In this document: positions 33,082 to 40,841 of the stretch, in pieces
Layout: every line of letters begins with the position of its first letter
Position numbering within the stretch: the stretch's first letter is position 1
Assembly (NCBI GenBank): GCA_045539425.1
Contig: JAZQFH010000035.1
Location: forward strand, 1 to 43,224
Direction of reading: 5' to 3'
DNA length: 43,224 nucleotides
Source: RUG14871 sp045539425
GTDB lineage: Bacteria; Bacillota_I; Bacilli_A; Erysipelotrichales; Erysipelotrichaceae
The notes under the pieces: generated by a model
Seen by the model: the letters and a program-made list of their open reading frames with translations, nothing else
What the model was told of the DNA's origin: nothing
Databases searched by the model: none
Position numbers and translations under genes: made by a program

Positions 33082-33114
33082 ACATGCAGGGAGTGACTCC
33101 CTGCATGTTTTTTT
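33082..33114 (+). terminator. Terminator after deoD
   Basis: A perfect 12-pair stem ACATGCAGGGAG/CTCCCTGCATGT with a TGA loop is followed by seven Ts. Confidence 0.96.
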
Positions 33115-33171
33115 GCATGTTCCGAAATGAGAACTTGTGAAATAATTTACAGAAAATTAATGAAAATAATC

Positions 33172-33200
33172 TTGCTTCCTGTGATTTGGAGTGATATGAT
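33172..33200 (+). promoter_or_regulatory. Promoter of the pyrG-glnN unit
   Basis: TTGCTT (33172-33177) and TATGAT (33195-33200) are 17 bases apart. A 12-base perfect palindrome GTACGGCCGTAC (33216-33227) lies just downstream of the expected start point and could be an operator or the first leader hairpin. Confidence 0.6.
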
Positions 33201-33206
33201 AATTAT

Positions 33207-33323
33207 GTATTTTGTGTACGGCCGTACCAGAAGAGTATGAGAGATAGTCCACAGAAGAAAATCTGTGGAAGATGCTTTTAAAACCCTATTGGAAAACATC
33301 GCAGCGCGATGTTGTTTTTTTTT
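33207..33323 (+). promoter_or_regulatory. pyrG leader with an internal terminator (candidate attenuator)
   Basis: The leader of about 115 bases has a palindrome (33216-33227), a hairpin TCCACAG/CTGTGGA (33248-33269) and an intrinsic terminator. The terminator is an eight-pair stem AACATCGC/GCGATGTT (33295-33313) followed by G and nine Ts (33315-33323). It ends 8 bases before the GGAGG of pyrG, so transcripts must read through it. B. subtilis pyrG is controlled by CTP-sensed reiterative initiation at a GGGC start; no GGGC is seen at the expected start here, so another mechanism is likely. Confidence 0.65.
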
Positions 33324-33342
33324 ATTGTTCGGAGGTATGGCT

Positions 33343-34962
33343 ATGTGTAAGTTTATTTTTGTGACCGGAGGTGTGGTATCCGGGTTGGGAAAAGGGATTA
33401 CGGCCGCGTCGCTCGGAAGGCTATTGAAAGAGAGGGGCTTTAAGATTGCCTCGCAGAAACTGGATCCCTATATCAATATCGATCCCGGAACCATGTCACC
33501 ATTGCAGCACGGGGAAGTTTATGTAACGGAAGACGGTGCGGAGACGGATCTGGATCTGGGACACTACGAGCGCTTTATCAATGAAGATCTGAACCGCTAC
33601 TCGAATCTGACGACGGGAAAGGTTTACTGGAATGTTTTGCAGAAAGAGAGAAAAGGGAACTATCTGGGGAAAACGGTGCAGGTGGTGCCGCATATCACCG
33701 ATGAGATCAAGGAATTCATTTATTCGGCTGCGAAAAAGGGAGACCCGGATGTTCTGATCTGTGAGATCGGAGGCACGGTCGGGGATATGGAATCCCAGCC
33801 GTTTCTGGAAGCAATCCGCCAGATTGGTCTGGAGCAGAAAGAGGGGAATGTACTCTATATTCATGTGACACTGGTCCCGTATCTGGAGTGCAGTAAGGAG
33901 CATAAATCCAAGCCGACGCAGCATTCCGTCAAGGAGCTGCAGGGCATCGGCATCAAGCCGGATATTATCGTCTTGCGCTGTCACAGAAAATTGGAGAAGG
34001 ATCTCTTTGATAAGATCGCCCTTTTCTGCAATATTCAAAGGGACTGCGTCATTGAAAACAGAACGATCAAAAATCTGTATGAAGTGCCTCTGATGCTGGA
34101 GCGACAGCACCTTTCAGAAGTGGTGATGCGTAAGCTGAAACTGAGAGGGAAAAAGGAGGGTCTGAAGGAATGGAAGGAAATGGTGGAACAGTCCAAACAT
34201 CCGAAAGATTCCGTTACGATCGGGATGGTCGGCAAATATGTCAAACTGCATGATGCCTATCTGTCCGTGAATGAAGCGCTCACGCACGGCGGACTGGCCA
34301 ATCAGCTCAAAGTGCATATCCGCTGGATCGATTCGGAGCAGATCACGGAAGAAAATGTGCAGGAAAAACTGGAAGGATGCGACGGCATTCTTGTGCCTGG
34401 CGGATTTGGTGATAGAGGCGTGGAAGGCATGATCATCGCAGCATCCCATTGCCGGAAGAATCATATTCCATATCTGGGAATCTGTCTGGGAATGCAGGTG
34501 GCAGTCATTGAGTTTGCCCGCAATGTCTGTAAGAGAATAGATGCGAATTCCAGGGAATTCGATGCTTCATCACAGGATAAAGTAATCGACTTTTTACCGG
34601 ACCAAAGCGATGAGACCATAAAAGGCGGAACGCTGCGTCTCGGGGCATATCCGTGTGTATTAGAGGAAAAAACAAAGATTGCAGAACTCTACGGAACGCG
34701 TGAGATTTCGGAGCGTCACCGTCACCGCTATGAGTTTAACAATGACTACCGGAAGCTTATGGAAGAAAACGGGATGATATTATCGGGGAAGAGCCCTGAC
34801 GGTTATATTGTGGAAACAGTGGAACTGAGTGAGCTGGATTACTATATCGGCGTGCAGTTCCATCCGGAATTCAAATCGCGGCCAAATCATCCGCATCCGC
34901 TGTTTGTCGGTCTGGTGGCTGCATCACTCAGGAAAAAAGAGGAGGGGAAGACTCATGAGTAA
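33343..34962 (+). CDS. pyrG: CTP synthase
   Basis: A 539-residue CTP synthase (UTP + glutamine + ATP to CTP) of normal length. The amidoligase domain begins FIFVTGGVVSGLGKGITAASLGRLL and has GTMSPLQHGEVYVTEDGAETDLDLGHYERF. The glutamine amidotransferase domain has its nucleophile Cys381 (GICLGMQ) and His507/Glu509 (FHPEF). ATG 33343 has GGAGG 7 bases upstream; ATG 33337 is too close to that site. The preceding terminator suggests attenuation. The end overlaps glnN by 8 bases. Confidence 0.97.
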   Translation: MCKFIFVTGGVVSGLGKGITAASLGRLLKERGFKIASQKLDPYINIDPGTMSPLQHGEVYVTEDGAETDLDLGHYERFINEDLNRYSNLTTGKVYWNVLQKERKGNYLGKTVQVVPHITDEIKEFIYSAAKKGDPDVLICEIGGTVGDMESQPFLEAIRQIGLEQKEGNVLYIHVTLVPYLECSKEHKSKPTQHSVKELQGIGIKPDIIVLRCHRKLEKDLFDKIALFCNIQRDCVIENRTIKNLYEVPLMLERQHLSEVVMRKLKLRGKKEGLKEWKEMVEQSKHPKDSVTIGMVGKYVKLHDAYLSVNEALTHGGLANQLKVHIRWIDSEQITEENVQEKLEGCDGILVPGGFGDRGVEGMIIAASHCRKNHIPYLGICLGMQVAVIEFARNVCKRIDANSREFDASSQDKVIDFLPDQSDETIKGGTLRLGAYPCVLEEKTKIAELYGTREISERHRHRYEFNNDYRKLMEENGMILSGKSPDGYIVETVELSELDYYIGVQFHPEFKSRPNHPHPLFVGLVAASLRKKEEGKTHE

Positions 34963-37042
34963 AGTAACGGAGATATTCGGAAGTAAAGTATTTAATGATG
35001 CTGTCATGAAGGAGCGGCTGTCCAAATCAACATATCGTCAGCTGAATCAGACCATTAAAAAAGGTGCCACACTCAACCCTGAAATTGCGGAAGAAGTGGC
35101 GAATGCCATGAAGGACTGGGCAGTGGAAAACGGGGCAACGCATTTCACACACTGGTTCCATCCGCTCAGCGGAGCAACCGCGGAAAAGCACGAAAGCTTT
35201 GTTTCCTCGGCTGGGGGAGGATCCATCACGCTGGAGTTTTCTCCTGCCAATCTGGTTCGCGGTGAGGCGGATGCCTCGAGTTTTCCCTCTGGCGGACTGC
35301 GTGATACTTTTGAGGCAAGAGGATACACCGCATGGGATCCGACTTCCTATGCCTTTATCAAGGATAGTATTCTCTATATCCCGACCGTCTTTGTTTCCTA
35401 TAGCGGGGAAGTGCTGGACCATAAGACACCGCTGTTACGTTCCATGGAGGCACTCAATATGCAGGCCATGCGGGTATTGCGTCTGTTTGGCAATGAAACG
35501 GTTGATCATGTAAAGGCCACTGCGGGAGCGGAACAGGAATACTTCCTGGTAGATAAGAAATACTATGACCGGCGTGAAGATCTGAAACTGACCGGAAGAA
35601 CGCTTTTGGGGGCTCCGTGCGCGAAGGGGCAGGAGATGAATGACCATTATTACGGCTCCATCAAACTGCGTGTCAAACAGTTTATGCAGGATCTCAATGA
35701 AGAACTCTGGAAACTTGGAATCCAGGCCAAGACAGAACACAATGAGGTGGCTCCGTCCCAGCACGAACTGGCAAATAACTTCCTGACGGTAAACGTTTCT
35801 GCGGATCAGAATAATCTGATGATGGAAATCATGAAAAAAGTAGCCCGGAAACACGGACTGGAATGCCTGCTGCACGAAAAACCTTTTGCGCATGTCAACG
35901 GAAGCGGAAAACATAACAACTGGTCCATCAAGACAGATACCGGAGTGAATCTCCTGGATCCGGGGGAAACGCCGGCAGAGAATGCGCAGTTTCTGCTTTT
36001 CCTCTGCGCCGTGATAGAGGCGGTGGATGAATATCAGGATCTGATCCGTATTTCCATCAGTTCATACGAGAATGATTTCAGGCTGGGCGGCAGTGAAGCT
36101 CCTCCAGCAATTGTTTCCGTCTTTTTGGGAGAAACACTGAGTGAAGTGTTAAACTGCATTGAAACTGACAGGGTCTACTACGGAAGAAAAGCGGAACCGT
36201 TCCGCCTGAATGTACATACGCTTCCGGATTTTCCGAAGGACAACACGGATCGGAACAGGACGTCCCCGTTTGCGTTTACGGGAAACAAGTTTGAGTTCCG
36301 CATGCCGGGATCCGGCGCCTCCATTGCCACGCCGAATACGGTATTAAATACGGTGGTGGCGGAATCTCTGAAACGGTTTGCGGATGAATTGGAAGGAAAG
36401 GAAGACTTCAATCTGAGCCTGCAGAATCTATTGCGCCGCACGATCAGAGAACATAAACGAATCATTTACAATGAGAACGGCTATGAAGAGAACTGGATCA
36501 AAGAGGCAAAAAGGCGCGGGCTGAGCAACTACGCATCGACTCCGGAAGCCCTCTCTCATTATATGGATGAGAAAAATGTCCGGCTGTTTGAAGATCATAA
36601 GGTGCTTAATCGTACCGAATGTGCCTCCCGCTATGAGATTTATCTGGAGAAGTATTGTAAAACCGCGAATATTGAGGTAAAAACACTGCTGGATATGATA
36701 CGGAAGGATATTCTGCCGGCAGCTTTAAACTTTGAAAGGAGATTATTGGAGGCAGTGGAAGCGGAAGGACGGCTTGGGATTTGTGAGAATACCTACAGCA
36801 AGGACCTGCTGAAAAAAACGGTATCCTGCATGAATCATCTGAAAGAAGAATCCGATGAGCTGACTTTGGAATTGAGTGAGATCTCTTTTGCGGATATGCA
36901 GAAGGCAGCTGATGCATTTCATGATGTGATTCTGCCAAGAATGGATGCGATTCGCAGCAATGCCGATGCACTGGAACAGATCTGCGGCAGGGAATTCTGG
37001 CCGATTCCGACCTATCTGGAACTATTATTTGGGGTCGATTAA
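34955..37042 (+). CDS. glnN: Glutamine synthetase type III (GSIII)
   Basis: A 695-residue glutamine synthetase of the GSIII class, which is much longer than GSI (about 450) and found in Bacteroides, cyanobacteria and some Bacillota. It makes glutamine from glutamate, ammonia and ATP. Visible are THWFHPLSGATAEKHESF near residue 55, GAEQEYFLVD near 192, TEHNEVAPSQHELA near 260 and the later NRTSPFAFTGNKFEFRMPGSG. Its start lies inside the pyrG stop region (8-base overlap) with GGAGGGGAAG upstream, so the two are probably coupled. A role in feeding glutamine to PyrG and GuaA is a fair inference. Confidence 0.95.
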   Translation: MSKVTEIFGSKVFNDAVMKERLSKSTYRQLNQTIKKGATLNPEIAEEVANAMKDWAVENGATHFTHWFHPLSGATAEKHESFVSSAGGGSITLEFSPANLVRGEADASSFPSGGLRDTFEARGYTAWDPTSYAFIKDSILYIPTVFVSYSGEVLDHKTPLLRSMEALNMQAMRVLRLFGNETVDHVKATAGAEQEYFLVDKKYYDRREDLKLTGRTLLGAPCAKGQEMNDHYYGSIKLRVKQFMQDLNEELWKLGIQAKTEHNEVAPSQHELANNFLTVNVSADQNNLMMEIMKKVARKHGLECLLHEKPFAHVNGSGKHNNWSIKTDTGVNLLDPGETPAENAQFLLFLCAVIEAVDEYQDLIRISISSYENDFRLGGSEAPPAIVSVFLGETLSEVLNCIETDRVYYGRKAEPFRLNVHTLPDFPKDNTDRNRTSPFAFTGNKFEFRMPGSGASIATPNTVLNTVVAESLKRFADELEGKEDFNLSLQNLLRRTIREHKRIIYNENGYEENWIKEAKRRGLSNYASTPEALSHYMDEKNVRLFEDHKVLNRTECASRYEIYLEKYCKTANIEVKTLLDMIRKDILPAALNFERRLLEAVEAEGRLGICENTYSKDLLKKTVSCMNHLKEESDELTLELSEISFADMQKAADAFHDVILPRMDAIRSNADALEQICGREFWPIPTYLELLFGVD

Positions 37043-37050
37043 GAAAAAAA

Positions 37051-37079
37051 GTGAAAAATCACCGAATCAATGTTACAAT
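37051..37079 (+). promoter_or_regulatory. Probable promoter of guaA
   Basis: GTGAAA (37051-37056) and an extended -10 TGTTACAAT (TACAAT at 37074-37079) are 17 bases apart. The guaA start follows at 37106. guaA can therefore be read separately from pyrG-glnN. No purine riboswitch fits in the 63-base gap. Confidence 0.5.
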
Positions 37080-37105
37080 TAGGTACAAATTGAGAGGGTA
37101 TGTTT

Positions 37106-38638
37106 ATGGATAAGATTCTGGTGCTGGATTTTGGCGGTCAGTATAATCAGCTGATTGCGAGGCGTGTCCGTGAGCAGCATGTCTATGCGGAGATCAAGGC
37201 ATATAACCGCATCCGCGTGGACGATATCAAAAAGGAAGGCTACAGGGGAATCATCTTTACGGGAGGACCCAACAGTGTGTACGATCCTTCTTCTCCGCAT
37301 TATGATGCGGAAGTATTGAATCTCAAAATTCCGGTGCTCGGAATCTGTTACGGCGACCAGTTGATCGCCTATACGAAAAACGGGAAAGTAAGCAGTGCGG
37401 ACAATTCCAGTGAGTACGGCAGAACGGACTTAACGGTTACGGAAAGCGAACTGTTTGAAGGCGTCGCGAAAGAGAGCGTCTGCTGGATGAGCCACAACGA
37501 CTACATCAGCGAAGTACCAAACGGCTTCCGCATTATCGCAACAACACCGAAGTGTCCGTGTGCGGCCATGGAAGATAGACAGAACAGAATCTACGGTGTT
37601 CAGTTTCATCCGGAAGTGACCCATACGCAATTCGGAAAAGAAATTCTGCACAACTTTGTGATCAATATCTGCGGATGCAAGCAGGACTGGCGCATGGACA
37701 GCTTTATTGAAAGCACAGTTGAAAAGTATAAAAAAGAACTGTCCGGCAAAAAGGTGTTGTTAGCTCTTTCCGGAGGAGTGGATTCCTCGGTTGCGGCAGT
37801 TCTATTGGATAAAGCCATCGGGCATAACCTGCATTGCGTCTTTGTGGATCACGGCCTGCTTCGCAAAAATGAGGGTGACCTTGTAGAAAAAACGTTCAAA
37901 GACCGCTTCCGGTTGAATCTGATCCGTGTAAATGCACAAAAGCGTTTTCTGAATAAACTGTCCGGCGTGAGTGAGCCTGAACAGAAACGCAAGATTATCG
38001 GTGAGGAATTCGTCCGGGTCTTTGAAGAAGAGGCTAGGAAGATCGGAAATCTGGATGTACTGGCACAGGGGACGATCTATCCGGATGTGGTGGAAAGCGG
38101 AAAGGAAGAATCCGCTGTCATCAAGAGTCACCACAATGTCGGAGGCCTTCCGGACGATATGTTATTTGAAAGTGTGGTCGAGCCGCTGCGTGATCTTTTC
38201 AAGGATGAAGTGCGGGAAGTGGGAAGAACACTTGGAATCCCTGCAGAATTCGTGGACCGTCAACCGTTCCCGGGACCGGGACTGGCAATCCGGGTGATTG
38301 GTGAAATCACACAAGAGAAACTGGATATCCTGAAAGACGCCGATCTGATCTTCCGGGAAGAAATCAAAAAGAACGGACTGGAAAATATTGCCAACCAGTA
38401 CTTTGCGGTCTTAACGGGTGTGAGAGCGGTCGGAGTCATGGGAGATGCGCGTACTTATGGATACGTGGTTGCCTTAAGAAGCGTGACAACAGATGACTTC
38501 ATGACGGCGGAGTTTTCCAGAATCCCTTTCGATGTTCTGGAAACTGTCTGCAGCAGAATTATCAATGAGGTCGCAGGAATATCCAGAGTTGTATATGATA
38601 TCACTTCAAAACCTCCCGGAACGGTCGAGTGGGAATGA
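37106..38638 (+). CDS. guaA: GMP synthase (glutamine-hydrolysing)
   Basis: A 510-residue GMP synthase of normal length (XMP + glutamine + ATP to GMP). The class I amidotransferase domain has Cys81 (GICYGDQ) and His168/Glu170 (FHPEV). The ATP pyrophosphatase PP-loop is SGGVDSS at residues 222-228. The C-terminal dimerisation domain ends in the usual GTVEWE. ATG 37106 is chosen because GAGAGGG lies 8-9 bases upstream. Its last 12 bases, GAGTGGGAATGA, are repeated downstream at 40729 and 42293. The guaA 3' end is a known integration site for genomic islands, and the gene is left intact, as usual for such insertions. Confidence 0.97.
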   Translation: MDKILVLDFGGQYNQLIARRVREQHVYAEIKAYNRIRVDDIKKEGYRGIIFTGGPNSVYDPSSPHYDAEVLNLKIPVLGICYGDQLIAYTKNGKVSSADNSSEYGRTDLTVTESELFEGVAKESVCWMSHNDYISEVPNGFRIIATTPKCPCAAMEDRQNRIYGVQFHPEVTHTQFGKEILHNFVINICGCKQDWRMDSFIESTVEKYKKELSGKKVLLALSGGVDSSVAAVLLDKAIGHNLHCVFVDHGLLRKNEGDLVEKTFKDRFRLNLIRVNAQKRFLNKLSGVSEPEQKRKIIGEEFVRVFEEEARKIGNLDVLAQGTIYPDVVESGKEESAVIKSHHNVGGLPDDMLFESVVEPLRDLFKDEVREVGRTLGIPAEFVDRQPFPGPGLAIRVIGEITQEKLDILKDADLIFREEIKKNGLENIANQYFAVLTGVRAVGVMGDARTYGYVVALRSVTTDDFMTAEFSRIPFDVLETVCSRIINEVAGISRVVYDITSKPPGTVEWE

Positions 38639-38740
38639 CTTTTTGTGAACTGTGGTATATAAAATAAACTGCTGTATACCATATTCACTCATATCTACGT
38701 ATTATATGTACTTCATGTGTCTGCTACCATTTTGATACCA
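38639..38740 (+). repeat. Candidate left end (attL arm) of the cassette array
   Basis: Just after the guaA stop lies a 42-base A+T-rich spacer, then ATATTCACTCATATCTA (38681-38697), which is inverted in the 135-base repeats downstream. TACCATTTTGATACCA (38725-38740) follows; almost the same word, TACCATTTTGCTACCA, is found at 40610 and 42174 in the same orientation. These look like arm-type recombinase sites. Confidence 0.5.
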
Positions 38741-38763
38741 AAAATGGTAGCAGCTTTCTTATT
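38721..38763 (+). terminator. Hairpin terminator after guaA, built on the arm-type motif
   Basis: A perfect 13-pair stem CTGCTACCATTTT/AAAATGGTAGCAG has a seven-base loop and is followed by CTTTCTTATT. It lies 83 bases after guaA and contains the TACCATTTTG arm word, so it could have come with the integrated DNA. Confidence 0.65.
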
Positions 38764-38778
38764 GCGGCAGCATATCGA

Positions 38779-38829
38779 TTTATCACCTACTTTATCACCC
38801 GCTTTTGCAAAATTCAGGTGGGTGATAAA
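38779..38829. repeat. Short repeat cluster TTTATCACC (two direct, one inverted)
   Basis: TTTATCACC occurs at 38779 and 38791 (12-base period), and its inverse GGTGATAAA ends at 38829. An ATG at 38831 starts a 14-codon frame (MELLEKKIIFHESR, then stop) right after the cluster. The cluster may be an operator, or the promoter relic of a lost gene. The whole 515-base stretch 38639-39153 holds no gene that I can support. Confidence 0.45.
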
Positions 38830-38955
38830 AATGGAATTACTTGAGAAAAAAATAATCTTTCACGAATCGAGATGATTTGGATTATTCGAAGTCAACTCGG
38901 AAGCAGGCTTAACAGATCTCCTGCAGCAAACCTTGATTGTACAGTCTCTTTTCTT

Positions 38956-38998
38956 CTTTTATCTGGACAATTTGTCCGGATAAATGTCCAGATAAAAG
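38956..38998. repeat. Perfect 14-base inverted repeat with a third half-site in the loop
   Basis: CTTTTATCTGGACA (38956-38969) is matched by TGTCCAGATAAAAG (38985-38998). The 15-base loop contains a near copy of the right arm (TGTCCGGATAAA), so there are three half-sites, two of them direct. No T-run follows in the gene direction, so a protein-binding site is more likely than a terminator. Confidence 0.6.
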
Positions 38999-39079
38999 CT
39001 AGGCGGCCAATTAATATATTTTGAAAGATAGAATTATAAACTGTGATCGACACATTTTTATGCCGGAAACGAGAAAAAA

Positions 39080-39124
39080 GTGCAATTAATGTTAATAAAG
39101 ATGTTCATAAAAGGTGCAATTAAT
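39080..39124 (+). repeat. Direct repeats GTGCAATTAAT ahead of ATPase 1
   Basis: GTGCAATTAAT occurs at 39080-39090 and 39114-39124, 34 bases apart, each behind an A-run. A variant, GTGGAATTAAT, appears right after the ATPase stop codon (near 40532). The second copy lies between the -35 and -10 boxes of the gene. Confidence 0.6.
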
Positions 39125-39132
39125 TGTATAAT
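39104..39132 (+). promoter_or_regulatory. Promoter of ATPase 1
   Basis: TTCATA (39104-39109) and TATAAT (39127-39132) are 17 bases apart. The GTGCAATTAAT repeat fills the spacer, so a protein bound there would block RNA polymerase. Confidence 0.65.
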
Positions 39133-39153
39133 TATGCTGTGGAGGATTTAACT

Positions 39154-40527
39154 ATGTATAGAAAATACATTAAGGATCTCATTTATTGGAATAATAACAG
39201 GCGCCGTAAACCACTTGTAGTCTGGGGGGCGAGACAGGCAGGCAAAACATTCCTTATAAGAGATTTGTTTGCCGAAGAGTATTATCCGAACAACTATATT
39301 TACATTGATTGTAACGTTGAGGATGATATTGTCAGATTTTGTGAAACACATTCAAACGTTGATGACGTTATTAACTATATTTCATTAGATAAAGGAAGAG
39401 TAATCAATGAGAAGACGCTGCTGATTTTTGATGAAGTTCAGGAGTGCCTGCCGATTATTACTTTATTAAAGTATTTTTGCCAAGAACATAGAGAAATCCC
39501 GGTAATTGTAACTGGCTCTATGGTACGAATAAAAATTCAAAGGGAAACAAGGAAAAGGGGGGTGAAATCCGGGCGTCAGTTTCTTTTTCCTGTTGGCAAA
39601 ATCAACCAGTTGACAATTTATCCTATGGACTTCGAAGAGTTTTTATTCAACAGTAATCAAATTCTTTACAAGAAGATACAGGAAGCATATGCCAATAAAA
39701 CAGCTCTTAATCCGGAAGCCCATCATAAAGCGCTGGATTACTTCTACTCCTATTTGCTCGTTGGAGGAATGCCTGAAGCTGTAGATGTTTTTCTGGAGTC
39801 AGGGAGTTATCAGGAATCAAGAGAAGTATTGGCTGATATTTATGATAACTATCTCGCAGATATGGAACTGTATCAGGCAAGCCCTGAATCGGTTGTCAGA
39901 GCAAAAAAGATATTCGAAAGCATTTACGCACTTTTAAACAAAGAATCTAAGAATTTTAAATCTACGATGATCGAACCTGGTGCCAAAGGCCGGGATATGA
40001 GAACTCCTATCGAATGGCTGACTTTAGCCCATATTATTCTGCAGTCTTCTCTTGTTAAAGAACGGGTGACCATTCCTCTGATTGATTCGGAAGAATCATT
40101 GCATCGATTATATTTGGCGGATATAGGAATGTTTTCCTATCAGAGCGGAATTAATGCAAAGACATTTTTATCTAATGACGGAAGAAATACCCTGTCAGGA
40201 ATCTTTTTTGAAAATTACGTTGCATGTGAGCTGGCTCGTTCTGGCCATAAACTGTTTTACTGGAAAGGAAAAGGAGACGCTGAATTTGAGTTTCTTGTAG
40301 AACACGATTCAGTGATTATTCCAATAGATGTAAAAAAAGGAAGAGGGACTCTGAACTCTTTGGAGAAATATAAGAACCACAACAAGGTTGAGGTTGTAAT
40401 AAAAGTATCTGCAAACAATTACGGATATGAAGAGCAAAAGAAAATACTGACAATCCCTTTTTACATGCTTTTTTCATTCCTGAATAGCCTTTCAAAAGGT
40501 GAAATAAATATAGCAGAAGAGCAGTAA
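39154..40527 (+). CDS. ATPase 1 of the cassette array (AAA_14/DUF4143 family)
   Basis: A 457-residue P-loop ATPase. Walker A is GARQAGKT (25-32), Walker B ends LLIFDEVQ (89-96) and a TGS sensor-like motif follows. A helical middle part is followed by a C-terminal DUF4143 domain with a PD-(D/E)xK-like pattern (AEFEFLV then IDVKK, about 373-394). Such proteins are common in gut bacteria and often occur in many copies, but their function is unknown. ATG 39154 has GGAGG 8 bases upstream; a TTG at 39124 is in frame but lies on the -10 box. The gene is more A+T-rich than the housekeeping genes. A loop after TGS (KIQRETRKRGVKSGRQ) is unusually basic. Confidence 0.85.
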   Translation: MYRKYIKDLIYWNNNRRRKPLVVWGARQAGKTFLIRDLFAEEYYPNNYIYIDCNVEDDIVRFCETHSNVDDVINYISLDKGRVINEKTLLIFDEVQECLPIITLLKYFCQEHREIPVIVTGSMVRIKIQRETRKRGVKSGRQFLFPVGKINQLTIYPMDFEEFLFNSNQILYKKIQEAYANKTALNPEAHHKALDYFYSYLLVGGMPEAVDVFLESGSYQESREVLADIYDNYLADMELYQASPESVVRAKKIFESIYALLNKESKNFKSTMIEPGAKGRDMRTPIEWLTLAHIILQSSLVKERVTIPLIDSEESLHRLYLADIGMFSYQSGINAKTFLSNDGRNTLSGIFFENYVACELARSGHKLFYWKGKGDAEFEFLVEHDSVIIPIDVKKGRGTLNSLEKYKNHNKVEVVIKVSANNYGYEEQKKILTIPFYMLFSFLNSLSKGEINIAEEQ

Positions 40528-40605
40528 AAAAGTGGAATTAATTGACGCCATAGAAATGATAAAAAATGATATTTCTCATATAAAGGGGAGAAAGCGTTGT
40601 TGCTT

Positions 40606-40740
40606 CTGATACCATTTTGCTACCATGCGGATCGCAAACGAGGTAGCTGTGAGTGAAAACCGTAGATATAAATACATGAGATATACCAAAACGTAAATTA
40701 TTTACTTTACGAATAAGAATTCATTGCCGAGTGGGAATAG
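40606..40740 (+). repeat. 135-base repeat, copy A (candidate attR-type end)
   Basis: It is about 84 % identical (about 113 of 135 by hand) to 42170-42304, with no gaps. In order it holds TACCATTTTGCTACCA (40610-40625), the inverted arm motif (40644-40660), a TTTACTTTACG word and the guaA-end core GAGTGGGAAT (40729-40738). It lies in the 314-base gap between ATPase 1 and ATPase 2, in which I see no gene. Confidence 0.8.
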
Positions 40741-40760
40741 AATTACTGCAGTCTTCTCTG

Positions 40761-40800
40761 AAAGTCGCCCAAAAAAGTCGCTTATTATTATTTAAAGTCG
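40761..40800 (+). repeat. Short direct repeats AAAGTCG ahead of ATPase 2
   Basis: AAAGTCG occurs at 40761, 40774 and 40794 (intervals of 13 and 20 bases), 40 to 80 bases before the ATPase 2 start. They differ in sequence from the repeats of the other two ATPase genes. Confidence 0.5.
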
Positions 40801-40841
40801 TTTGAAAAAGATAGATACTAATCGTATAGGTGGTGAAATGC

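Noticed and set aside
37043..37105. A purine riboswitch ahead of guaA
   Set aside because: The gap is only 63 bases and lacks the purine riboswitch core and a switching terminator.
38956..38998. The 14-base inverted repeat as a terminator or IS end
   Set aside because: No T-run follows in the gene direction, no transposase is near and no target duplication is seen. The third half-site in the loop fits a binding site better.
38872..39024. A 50-codon plus-strand frame between guaA and ATPase 1
   Set aside because: It runs through the inverted repeat, has no ribosome site and shows no recognisable protein features.
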